From: Favolaschia claudopus
Taxonomy: Eukaryota > Basidiomycota > Agaricomycetes > Agaricales > Mycenaceae
Reading direction: 5' to 3'
NCBI GenBank assembly: GCA_037176885.1
Contig: JAWWNJ010000005.1
Coordinates: 1,116,001-1,180,000 of the forward strand
DNA length: 64,000 nucleotides
Shown here in pieces: positions 35,496 to 46,181 of the stretch (the first letter of the stretch is position 1; the number at the start of each line of letters is the position of its first letter). A program made the translations under genes and the position numbers. The notes beneath the pieces are model-generated. The model was not told the origin of the DNA. It saw only the letters and a list, made by a program, of their open reading frames with translations, and ran no database searches.

Positions 35496-38400
35496 TCATG
35501 GCGGAGAGTCGGGCAGTTCATCACCAGCATGGAGGGCCTGCTCTATTGCCGTGCACCGCGAAAGTAACTGGACAATTACAGGCCGACCGCATGCTTTTTG
35601 CACGAAAGGTGTCTGGAAATAAATATCAATGAACACCGTGAAACGCATAATCAGCAGACAATGCAGGACAAACCTCAAGCAGAGCTCCTGGTGATGGACG
35701 AGAAGCAGCGGGTTCGGAGCATAAACGGAGAAGGTCATGGAAGGATGGAGGGTAAAGGTCAGGGTTGCTGATCGGCGGCCAACGATCCGCTGGTTGTTGC
35801 GTGTCGGAAAACGGTGGGTTCGCTTCTGCCAGTTCCCACACCGTTGCGCCAACGGACCAAACGTCGACTTTCAGCGGATCATATGAACCGCTACAAAACG
35901 GTAAACAGATAGGCAGGGAACAGTGTTAGACACTCACGATCGTACTTCCGGGGCCTGCCAGAATACAACACCGACAACATCTGTCGCGACCTGTGTTTCT
36001 GAAGTAACATGGACAGCATTTGAAAAGTCCGCGAGCTTCAGAAACCCCTCAGCGTTGAGCAACAAATTGTCCGATCGTAGGTCACGGTGGGCAATGTTAT
36101 GTTTTTGCAGAAAGTCCAGTGCTTGGAGCATCTGTGCACGGGTCCCATCAGCCAAATCGCAAAGAGAATGAAACCATGGAAGACGCACATCGTTAGCGAA
36201 CCGAGCCACTATGCGCGGTTCCTGCAACCTCAAGCCCTCCTCAACAAGCCCAACGACATCCGCAAGACTACGCTCCATGAGCTCCATGCGTATCCAAAGT
36301 GAATCCTCTTCCATATCCACATACAACGCATCGAGCCCCAGCACCTGGTCGCACCTCAAGCCTTGTAGCAAAGAGCACTCTTTCTGCACGTCCAGCAGCT
36401 TCTGACTGCCGCCGGGTAATAGAGCCACAGACTTGATCGCCACAAGTACACGTCGCCCTTTCGACAGCTCATCCGCATCGCGCGCCTTCACGAGCGGCGG
36501 CAGCCTCAGCTTCTGTATTGGAGCGTCGGGCAAGATCTCCGCAGCATACACACTCCCGCTCTCGCCCTCCGCAATCTCATGCAAGTCCCCATAGAACTCG
36601 CGCGGATCCGAAGGCTCGTCGATGAACTCTTCCAGGGGCGCCACGGCCGCAGCAACCCACCCCGCATATCGTTGCGCAGGTGTAATCGGTGTGGTCGCCA
36701 TCCCCAGAGCAGTAAGCGGACCAGGCGAAAGAAGGGCCTTCGAGCTCCGCCGTGTAGTAATAACCTGCGGACGCACAGGTGCAGCCTCGCGAATCGCCAA
36801 CCCAAGCTTCGCGCGCTGCTTAGGCCCAAGCGTCCCCTCCTCATCCTCCTCCTCATCTTCATCTTCATACTCTTCCACCTCCACCTCCACCTCGTCCGCC
36901 TCCCCCCTCCTTGGCTCGCTACTGCCTGCGTACCCATACCCCGCCGGCGCAGCACTCGGACTCCCAAACGCACTCCCATACCCACCGACACCTGGATTCG
37001 GGCTCTCCACCGCACCAGCAATCGCGCTCTCCCGGTCTTCCGGTAGCCCATATCCGCCATACTCATACTCGTGGTGGTCATGATCAACCTCCTCATCCCC
37101 GTCGGGGCCATCAGCGAGCCCAAACGTATCGGTAGTGCTGGTCATCAGCCGTGACCGCGGATCCGGTTGTACAGGCACGCGTATTATCTGAGGTGGTGCA
37201 GGGGGCGTCCGCGCCGGCGTTGGAGGTGTCCGACTGGGTGGCGGCACTGTCGGCGGCGGTAGAGGTGCGGTTTTCTTGAGCTGTAATGGCGGCGTGGCAG
37301 TCTTGATCCTCAATGGCGGAGTCTCCGTCCTCGGCGGCGCAGGCGGCGCCTTCCCAATCTTCCCATCCACCATCGTCCGCCGAAGTTCCCCTCGTTGCAT
37401 AGCTTCCCACTCTTGTCTTCTCTTCTCCTCCTCATCTTCCTCGTCATCCTCCGTATTCTTCCTGGAATTACTCCTCGAGTGCCCATGGTTGCTCCCATGA
37501 TCCGCACCGTGTCCCCGCTCACGATGCGATCCCTCCACCTTGAACCCATTCTTCTCCAAGTAACTCTTCCCCTCGAGGTAGTAGTCCAGCTCGCCTGTAT
37601 CGTCTTCGTCTATGTGTGAGATCCGTCAGTAAATGATAGCGGAGCAGTATCGAACCACGCACCCTCATCCTCCGCCAACTCCGTTGTGGGCGTCTGATGA
37701 TCATGGCTCTCACTCGACCCCGAAGAGCCGTCAAAGTGAGAACTCTGCGGCGAGGCTGGCGGTCCAACACGTGGTGGCGGAGCTGCAGTAGACGTAGACG
37801 CTTCCGCCGGAGGTTGAGGCACAGCTACATCGGCGGAAATCAGAAAACAGAACGCGAGAGTGAGTTGAAATAAACACGCACCTGGAACTGGAACCGGTTT
37901 AGACTGTACAACCTCGGCCACCGCCCTCCTTGCCACCGCAATCCGACTAACCACCCCCGCACTCGGCGGCGGCGCCAACATCGTCGTATCGCTCAACCCC
38001 GAATCGCGATCCCTCTGCTGTTCCCTTTCCCGAGTTACATCCAGCTTATTGCTCTCCTCCCGATCCGACGCGTAATCCCTCTCGTCATAATTATAGTCAT
38101 ACGCGAGCCCAGGCGATGAGCCGCCACTCCCCGTGCTCTCCCTCCCTTGTCTCGTGTAATACGCCGCAATGGGACTCTCGTCGTCGTCGTCGAGAGTCTT
38201 CTCCTCCCTCCCGGGCGCCGTAAGCGTAAATAGTGGTGAGCTCGGCGATTTGCCACTGTCCAAGCCAAAGTCGGGCTTGAGCGACGTCGCGGAGAGGACA
38301 GCGTCGGACCATGTGCTCGCGGGATCGCCAAGGGAGAGGTCAAGGTCGAGGGTGAGATTCTTGAGATTCAGATTTGAGTTGGCGTTCTGAAGCGGGGAAT

Positions 38401-39529
38401 CTTGTGAAGGTGACGGCGAACGAGAACGCGAGTGTTGCGGCTCGTCGTACGCGGCGGGGGCAGCGTCATAATCATCTGAATGAGCAGAGGCAGACGATTG
38501 CTGAGACTGCGATCGTGAGTGGACTTGTGATTGTGGCGATGGGCGGAAGGGAGCAGCAGGGGAGAAAGAGCGGGGTGGCTGGCGAGATGAAGATGGGGAC
38601 ATGGAGCGAGAGGGGGGAGGAGATTGTGAGGGGGACATGGAGCGCTGGGAGTTTGCGCGGGACTCTGAGCGGTAAACAGCCTGTTGCTGTGGCGGTCGTT
38701 TCGGAATATTCAAAGGCTGAGGCTGCTCCTCGCGCCAGTAAACAGGCGGGGGGCTCTTTGGCGAAGGCGGCGGTCGTAAAGTGTCCAGCTGGGGCTTGGA
38801 GGATGCATAATCGGCATTGTACGTCTGGTACTCGACCTTTGGGGATGCATACTCGATCTTGGGAGAAGAATATTGACTTCCCGGAAGGTCTGGAACTGGG
38901 GACGAGCTGGAGGACGACATGCTGGCGGAGGACGCGCTGAGAGACGACGCGGGTGTGTGGCCCTGCTGGTTTTTTGGCAGGGAGGTGCTGCGAGGTACTG
39001 GTCGCACGAGAGCCGCGGGCGAATGGGCGCGTTCGCGTTCGCGGTCGGCAAGGCGGCGTTGCTTCATCGCGGCAATCTCTTCGTCTGAAAAGCCCGCTTC
39101 TTGGAGAGAAGTGGTCCAAGAAGGGGGCATCCCAGCAAATCCCTCATCAACATGAACATTATGCTGGAAATTCCAAGGCATCGAGATGTTTTCATCGTCT
39201 TCCGCCGGACTAGGGACGCTGTCCTGGGTCGCCTTTCGGGAAACGGTGTTGAACTTGAAAAGGCCTGAGCGCTGCTTAGACTGCTGAGGCAAAGAGAGAG
39301 AGACAGCTGAGCTGCTGCTCGCCGCGTATTGCTCTCCAGACAGCGGGGAGGCGGGCAATGATTCGGGTGACAGGGAAGCCAGGGACCGATTGCGAGCCGC
39401 GAGATAGACCGCGTCTTTTGGCGGGGGCGGGGGCGGACCTGGAGGCGCATTCTTGCCGAACTTGCCAAAGACCCGAAGCGTAGAGAACCTTGACTGCTTG
39501 CCGCCCTTTTTCCCGTCGACCACCGACAT
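35496..39529 (-). CDS. PAK-like (Ste20-type) protein kinase with CRIB domain, atypical active site
   Basis: Probable Cdc42/Rac effector. The N-terminal region of about 650 residues is Ser/Pro-rich and holds a CRIB motif at residues 115-135 (ISMPWNFQHNVHVDEGFAG). The middle is low complexity: poly-Pro, Arg/Glu tracts, and acidic EDEDEEEDEE. The kinase domain follows: glycine loop GESGSVYAAE, VAIKS (ATP Lys), VQKECSLL (helix C Glu), then HRDLRSDN with catalytic Asp but Arg in place of the usual Lys, LADFSN in place of DFG, and QAPEV in place of APE context with no activation-loop Thr. Next is VDVWSVGATVWELA and the C-lobe. Several introns occur, for example around 37609-37624 and 37842-37880. 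No PH domain was seen. It is kept open over its whole length, so it is a real gene of an atypical branch rather than a decayed one. Confidence 0.85.
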
Positions 39530-39950
39530 CAAGCAAGAGGCTGAACAAACAACACTGATAAACAAGGTGTTTTGAACCGCCTCGATCTCCGACTAACCCG
39601 CCTCGAGATACCCGGCTCCCGGTGAACCTAAGGGAAGAACTCTAGAAGTCCCCAGGCAGGGAGAATGAACAATCTCGGCCGTCAAGCAAAATGAACGTGG
39701 TTTTGCGGCAAAACACGAATAGGATGGGGGTATGATGCAGCCCTGATGTCGGTCAATGGTCAGCTGGGTGCTCGGAAGGAACGTTGACGAGGAGCAACGC
39801 GTCCGCCGTCGAGCGCGACGACGTAGAGAGCAAAAGGGAATGTAACGCGTCACACACGTGTTACACATGTCACGTAGCTTATGATTCCTTAGATACAACC
39901 GTAGTGTACTATCGCGTAGCCCACGGGCCAGATACGATAACAGTAGAACA

Positions 39951-39974
39951 TCAAATCAAATCAAATCAAATCAC
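39951..39974. repeat. TCAAA microsatellite
   Basis: Four to five perfect copies of the pentamer TCAAA, ending in TCACG. Confidence 0.85.
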
Positions 39975-40125
39975 GTAGCCCAAGGCTCTGCAGGCTCCGG
40001 GACCTTAGGGAAGGAGCTGATTTTAGAACTTCATCCGCACCAGATTCTTCGGGTTTTTTTCATCTCACGAAAGGTGCAAATCGCTCAAAGAGTCAGGCCA
40101 TCGTAAGACCTGGCTTGTAGCATCA

Positions 40126-40200
40126 AATGGTACATACGGCCAAACATCACTCGTCCAACAATCCCGATTAGGAAGGAGGTCGCATTTTGGTGCAAAGTTT
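40126..40200. repeat. Dispersed repeat, copy 1
   Basis: About 70 nt nearly matching 41538-41614. The shared core includes CACTCGTCCAACA and TTAGGAAGGAGGTCGCA. Identity by eye is roughly 85 percent. Confidence 0.65.
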
Positions 40201-40689
40201 GACGTTCTCCGGTGACCGAGGCACGAGAATTCCAGAGAACATGATTTGTACGTGAGCGGAATGCTCGGAGGTCACGTCGTGACTCTCCTCTTCATCTTCC
40301 TCCCGACCATTAAGTAGGCGGCCATGGACGGATTTTTGCTTACCCACCCACCCTCACCTCCAAGATACAAATGAATTGTGCAGAGCACAACCGTAGTTGA
40401 GCTTGTCTTATGAGCGCAATATGAGCGCAGATTATTCCATTGTGTTCAGAACAGGTACATCGTTTTGTTCCTTCTTTTGGGCCAATGCGAGGCTGGGTCA
40501 CGGGTATCACGCCCAAAAATCCTCGGGAAGATTTGGGCTTCCCGGTGCAAAGCGGGGATCCTTGGGCGTAATACCCGGAAAGTCTAGGAGGCGACGACAC
40601 ATCCGCCCAAGGATACCTATCTGACTAGGACAGTAAACTGAGAATGGGTAAATTTAATAGAAGCATAATGTGCGCGCATAGCACGGAAT

Positions 40690-40830
40690 TATGATGCGGG
40701 TGCCGAAGCATGGCGTGAAAATGCAGGTGCCGAAGCGCATAGGCTGTCGGCGCATGAGCGCAGTAGGACAATGCAGGCGCATCAGCGCGATATGATAATG
40801 ATGCGGATGTTCTGCAAAAAGCACAGAATT
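40690..40830. repeat. Degenerate short repeats
   Basis: Related words recur: GGTGCCGAAGC twice, GCGCAT, GCATCAGCGC, GGCGCATGAGCGC and ATGATGCGG. They may be remains of a tandem array. Confidence 0.45.
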
Positions 40831-41537
40831 TTTGAAATGCAAAGCCAGTTGTGAGCGAGAGCGTCGATGGGAGGCACAAGAAAGAGTGATGTTAAGTATT
40901 GCCGGAGAAGACGACTAGATGAAAGGAGCGCAATAAACACTGGTACTTGCAGCCGTCAAGAATTGGATTCATTGACATTGACATAAGGAGAACGCAGAGT
41001 GAGAGTTTGAAGAAGGCTGATAGGCCCGATAGCTGATGAAGGAGTCCGTAAGATTTCTTGTTTCCGCCCTGAAGAGCCTAAGCATAGGGATATAGGAGTT
41101 GTGGTTCTCCCAATAATCCAAGGTAGACACCTTCGTCCTCGTCCCGAGCAGAAGTACCGTATACTAAGACAAAGTACAAAGATGCAGTTTGCTGCCCGGG
41201 CCCGGGTACCGAAACTTGACCTCCTGAGCTGCGAGTAACGGCTTGCTTAGACATCGACGTTGAGCAAAAGACTGATGCTTGCAGAGACCAGACAGGAGGC
41301 GTGCGAATAGCCCTAGACCCACGGTTGATATAGCCGACTCAAGCAGCAGCAGAAAACAGTCTTGCATTGCCTTCACTACTTAGTCCCAGAATTGAGCAAG
41401 CAAAAATGCGACCATGACCGCCTGAGAAAGGTGATAGTCGTGGAAGAAGGTTTCAGGTCGAATGTATATAGGTAACTTGAATTCTATACATGGCCGTCGG
41501 GTGTTGTTCAATGACGGATATAGATGAAGAGTAAAGT

Positions 41538-41614
41538 CAAACGGTACACACAACCAAACACCACTCGTCCAACAGCCCGAATTAGGAAGGAGGTCGCAAT
41601 TTGGCGCAAAGTCT
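41538..41614. repeat. Dispersed repeat, copy 2
   Basis: Partner of 40126-40200 in the same orientation, 1.4 kb away. It carries the same core with a few substitutions; flanks do not match. Confidence 0.65.
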
Positions 41615-41784
41615 GCTCCCAATTGAAACCCTAGAACTCGTCCTAATTCTCAGGATTTTTCACACAGCACATTTTGAACCACGCGTAAAACCAGTATTAT
41701 ATTGTCCGATAATCAAGTATGTATAAACGAAAGGATTTGCAGTATTTTGCAATGCGTGGGAACGAGTCCGAGCGTGAGTCACAT

Positions 41785-43235
41785 TTAACGGGGTCCCTGG
41801 ACGGGGTCGATTTGCCAGCGCTGGTTGAGGCTACCGGGGAAGGCAGTCCAGAGCTGGATGGGCGTGCCAATGGCAGAGATTCCGTTGGAGATATCCAAAA
41901 CTTTGCCATTGCCAGTCCATGAAATGGAGTCTTGGTCAATGTGGAACTGCTGGTTGGGTCCACCGCTGCATGTCCAGATCTGAATTTTCGAGAGGTTTCA
42001 GCGTTGGATGCGGGATAGAGGAAGAAAAAACGCACCTGGAGTTTGACACCATCAGCCTTGTTGCCGTTGGGGACGTCGAGGCACTTGTTGTCGAAAGTCC
42101 TGATCTGGCCGGTGAGAGGGGCGAAGGGGATGGACCTAGCGAAGGTAAGAACGGAAACAGGACAAAAAACAAGACTAAATGCTCACCAGGTGAAGTTGGT
42201 ACCGGAAGGGTTAGGACCCTGGTTGCCAATTCCACAGCCGGCGAGGATAACGGCGGCACCGTCGGTGTTGGAAGAGGCACCAATGCAGAAAGGCTGGCCC
42301 TTGACTGTGATTCCGAAGCTCAAATCAGGGCAAATCAACAACTAGCAGACAGCAGGCTTACCGTCATCCGTCTGGTTGTTGGCTAATACCCATCTTATTT
42401 CAGCAACGTTCTCGAAAGGAATTCTTGAATACAAAACTTACTGTTGCCGCCCAAAATGATCTGCGGGCCGCCTCCGTTATCAGGGTTGGGAGCGTTACCC
42501 CACTTCTGGTTCTGGTTACCGCCATCGCAAGTCCAGAGCTGAATTCAAAAGTCGGTAAGTATACTGGTAAAAGAAGGAAGAAGAGGCAAACAAACCTGCA
42601 GCTGGTTGCCGTCATTAATCTTTCCGTCGGTCAGATCGATGCAAAGGTTCGACCCGGCCCATTGGAAAGTGCCGTCAAGGTTGTTAATCCACTTCTGGTT
42701 GGGTCCGCCGGAGCAGCTCCAGGTCTAGAGTCAAGAGAATTAACATCGGCTGTGGGATGGACGAAGAATAAAACACACCTGCAATTTGGTGCCAGCTTTG
42801 TTGACACCGCCAGTCACGTCGAGACACTAGACCGGGACGTTAGTTTAATGAGAAGGGTAGGTTCAACCTCGAACGCACTTTGGAGCCACCAAAGATGGTG
42901 ATTGGGCTGGGGCTAGTGGCTCCGCGAATGGCGAAGGTCGCGTTCCAATCCTGGAGCTTGAGATCCTCCGTGTTGCAGTTGTGAATCTCAACCTGAGCAA
43001 GATGTCAATAAAAAGCCGTTCAGAGATTCGGAACCACATACAGGAGCACCGTCAGCATTTTCGGGTACAGCAACGCATCCTTGAATGCCCGCGTTCCAGA
43101 CTGCATGTACAATTAGCTTGAGGTCCGAGACTTCCGATGCAAGAGAACAGTACAAGACGGAGAGCGGGACTGGATTTGGCCTGCTGAAGCAGAGAGAACA
43201 AATGCCGAGAGGGCGACAATCGAAGCAGAAATCAT
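41785..43235 (-). CDS. Secreted ricin-B-type (CBM13) lectin, paralogue C
   Basis: Secreted carbohydrate-binding protein of about 300 residues made of two beta-trefoil domains. There is no toxin catalytic chain, only lectin. The signal peptide MISASIVALSAFVLSASAG is followed by IQGCVAVPENADGAPVEIHNC, ITIFGGSKCLDVTGG, GPNQKW, NLCIDLTDGKINDGNQLQ and DGGNQNQKWG. The second domain has CIGASSNTDGAAVIL, PFAPLTGQIRTFDNKCLDVP, GPNQQF and LDISNG. It ends LNQRWQIDPVQGPR. The QxW/NQ-W motifs that mark each trefoil lobe are visible. Eight or so small introns interrupt the domains at equivalent places in the paralogue near 58 kb. A TATA box lies about 71-78 nt upstream. The frame is intact. Confidence 0.85.
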
Positions 43236-43305
43236 AACGACGCTCGTTGAGAGATGAGGGAAGAAGATGAAAAGAAACTGTGAGGAGCCATCGTTGCTGC
43301 TCGCT

Positions 43306-43313
43306 ATTTTATA
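43306..43313 (-). promoter_or_regulatory. TATA box of lectin C
   Basis: TATAAAAT on the minus strand, about 70 nt before the start codon of lectin C. Confidence 0.6.
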
Positions 43314-43317
43314 TGAG

Positions 43318-43331
43318 AATTGAATTCAATT
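43318..43331. repeat. 14-bp perfect palindrome in the lectin C promoter
   Basis: AATTGAATTCAATT equals its own reverse complement and sits five bases upstream of the TATA box. It could bind a dimeric regulator or be chance in AT-rich DNA. Confidence 0.45.
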
Positions 43332-44318
43332 GACGGCGTCGTCTGGCCGAATCATGATGATTCTCAGAGTCAGAAAAGACGCGCGCTACATGATAGTACA
43401 TCACGGAAATGCCAGCGAGAAAAGCGGTGTCAAGGTCAAAAGTTGGGATTGGTTGCCGTTGACGACGGTCTATGTAGTCCATGTTACAGGACGTACCGAG
43501 GATGTTAATGTGTCTTACGCTGGACAAACGCTGGTTGGACTTGTCTCAGTAACTTTGTAGTCTGCGGTCAATTTGTGCTTGAGAAGGACAAGTCAATTGG
43601 ACGACTGGAATGTACTCAGACTTTGAGTACCCCCGCCAGTCGCGTTCATGAGAGTCTCACACGGGCCGGACGCGGGCCGGAAGACAGCTGCAAGCTGACG
43701 GCAGCGGTTTCAAGGCACCGTCGATCCTGAACCTTCCTAGACCTTCCTGAACGTGTTCCTCTAGGTGTTCTCTGTGCATCTCGGCCCACGGTGAGGATGA
43801 CCGTGCAATTAATATAAATACTCACGTACAACCGAACTCGACGCCAAGACCTCCGTTTCAAGGCGAGTTATGGCCGTGTTGGAAATGAGGCCGCTTGCGT
43901 ACGGGCAGTGGCGGCGCGCAGCGCGCCATGCAAATGTGACAGTCGCGGGTGGAAAAGATGTATATTCATACGTCTGACAGTATACCATCCAAGCCTGCGT
44001 GTGGTCATTCCGAAGTACTTACTTGCTGTACCACAGCAATCCAACTTCCTAACGCAGAGCTTGCGACAAGGTCGATTGCAGGTCAAGCAACTGCAAACCA
44101 TAGCCTATGCTCAGCGCGAAGTGCGGGCTCCAGCGGCGGCGGCAGTGGTTCACGACCCAAATTCCCTGCGGGCCCGGAATTCTTCTCGCGTGCATATATA
44201 CTCCATGGTGTTTTGCGAGGGCGGGAAGCGACACGCGGCGTCTGAATGAGGGCACGCGAGAGGAGTGAACCAAGCTAATGCCAATGCCCATCCACTCTAT
44301 GACTTGCAGAACCGCGTA
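43332..44318. other. Intergenic region
   Basis: About 1 kb between lectin C and protein B. No family-like reading frame seen. Confidence 0.4.
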
Positions 44319-45650
44319 TCAAGACCGCTGAGCTTCGTCGGGTTTCTGGGCGGGCGAGGAAGAGTTGATGTCCTGGGGTACAAAAGCAGCTTTTGTTTCG
44401 GCAGCCCGTTGCGCCGCATCCCCGACCAGCGACACGAGTGGTGAGTGCCACGGAGCCCCATCCGACTGCGGCCGTCGCGGAGGGGGTGTATGGCAGACTT
44501 CGGAATGGGGAATGTCTGCGTATCCTGTTTCCGAGTTAACGACTTTCGAGAGAAACAGCGTAGTCGATACGTACGATGCACTGGAGGGATTGGATTCCGA
44601 TTCCGATGTAATATTTTTGCGCGGCATCGCTTCTTGAGGAGGAACATAGCGGTGAATGCGGAGCGACGAATTTCCGAGAGATGCGAAGCTCGAAAGAGGG
44701 TCTTCCGCGTTAGCATCGTGACGATACACATCAAACGGATTCGGATCCGCCTCCCACCTTAGGCAGCTGCGCCACCGGGGCCAGAACTCGCGGCGCCCAG
44801 CTTATCAACTTCTCTTCCGGGTGTTTCGTTGATTTGACCAGGGGACGAGTGACAAACGGCGTCACCAAGCCTTCGACAGGCACAACGGTGTTCATGTTGA
44901 TTGCAGTACTGCCTGAGCCGTATCACCTTGTCGATGCGCAAACCAAGCTCCCCAGAAGGTGTCTCGATGACGATACGAGGCCTTTCCCTGAAAGCAAAAA
45001 ATATCAGCAAAGCTTACAGTGAAAGAAACAGCAGAGCCCCACCCTCGTAAGGTGCCTGGCGGAGAGCGCATGGTCGTACCATGGATGTCGAACTAAGGCA
45101 GAAATAGGCTGCATGCCCATTTTGAGAAAGTATACACGAGAGAACTCCACGTTCCATTCCACAACCCAAGACACACCAAGCGCTCCGATGAAGTTTGAGT
45201 CCCTGCTGACATTGAGGGCGGCGCAGGCTTCCCGTAGCGGTAACGGAAAAAACCCGTCTCGACACAGAGGCGGCACGGATTCCGTGGTACGCAGTCCGTA
45301 TCTCTACCTCCCAGAGCGGCAGCTGCCACGGTTGCCCGTGGGCCATGAGAAGATCATGTCCAGCGAGAAAACCGGCCTTACTTGGTTCCTTCGCGACACG
45401 ATAGCGTACAGCGCCGCTCATGGGATGTTGGTTCGGTCTCGAATGGAAGTAAAGGAATCCACAGGTGTTTTCAGGAAAGGGTATGTCCACCGTTCGGACT
45501 TGAGTACCGTCATGGCGAGTATGGTGAGAACATGTATTGTGTGGTGCCAATTTGCGGAAGAGCTTGCGGAGCTCGGTTTGAGATATATCGAAGTTACTGC
45601 TTGGACGTGAGGTTACGTGGATCGAGAGTTGCTATCCCAGGGGGGAGCTG
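44319..45650 (-). CDS. Conserved fungal protein B, paralogue of A
   Basis: No known family. The most secure part, about 45300-45650, shares with protein A the ordered block GFLYFHSRP, AVRYRVA, GHDLL and GQPWQLPLWEV. Further leftward the frame NFIGALGVSWVVEWNVEFSR looks like a membrane-type or core segment. The last exon, about 44319-44800, reads WEADPNPFDVYRHDANAED and ends in a Ser/Pro-rich tail (QDINSSSPAQKPDEAQRS). Exon borders in the middle and the 5' end are not resolved. An acceptor TAG before 45630 suggests another exon upstream, possibly in 45632-45835 or 45772-46029. Whether the gene is intact is unknown. Confidence 0.5.
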
Positions 45651-46181
45651 TGCAGAGTGTCAGTGTATGAAAGTGCACGGAGATGAGAAACATGAATGAT
45701 ACCTTGCGGACTGGCTCTCTCTTTGGGTTTGTTACGGAACGGGACTGGGCCTCTCCACAATCCAGGACGAGTCATTCCGGGAAAAATATCTCCTTCACTA
45801 GCAATAGCTGCTTGATTTGTTCTCTTGAAAAACATTTTGGAGCATTCTGGCGAGCAGGGACGACAGAGTACGCCAGCACAGGCTTCGAGTTCAGCCCCGA
45901 AGAACGCAGATTTCGGCTTTGGAAACGAACGGTCCGCACCCAGACACCAGCGTAGATGGGGAATGAATGAATATTATCGTTCCCGACCCGATTCGAATGC
46001 CAGATTTGCGAAGGACTTAGTAGTAGCACTTGGGCCTTAGGATCAAAGGATTTGCGTCACTGTCAAAGTCGAGGGAGTCAGGGACTGAGAATGAGCGCGA
46101 CAAAAATCGTGACACCGTGACCCGCTCGGATGTAACGGGACGACGGAGCCGATTTCATAATTTTCACCTTGAGCTTCGTGG
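45651..46181. other. Region between protein B and MRS2
   Basis: May hold 5' exons of protein B on the minus strand (open frames at 45632-45835 and 45772-46029) and the MRS2 promoter. None could be joined with certainty. Confidence 0.35.

Larger units (their letters stand above)
39530..41784. other. Gene-poor, repeat-bearing intergenic region
   Basis: About 2.25 kb between the kinase start and the end of lectin C. It holds a short TCAAA microsatellite, a dispersed repeat pair (40126-40200 and 41538-41614) and a degenerate GCGCAT-rich stretch. All open frames are short and unlike any family. This may be an old transposon graveyard. Confidence 0.5.

Noticed and set aside
36506..37123. Long open frames in other phases or on the other strand within the kinase gene
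   Set aside because: They are low-complexity shadows of the Ser/Pro/Glu-rich coding sequence.
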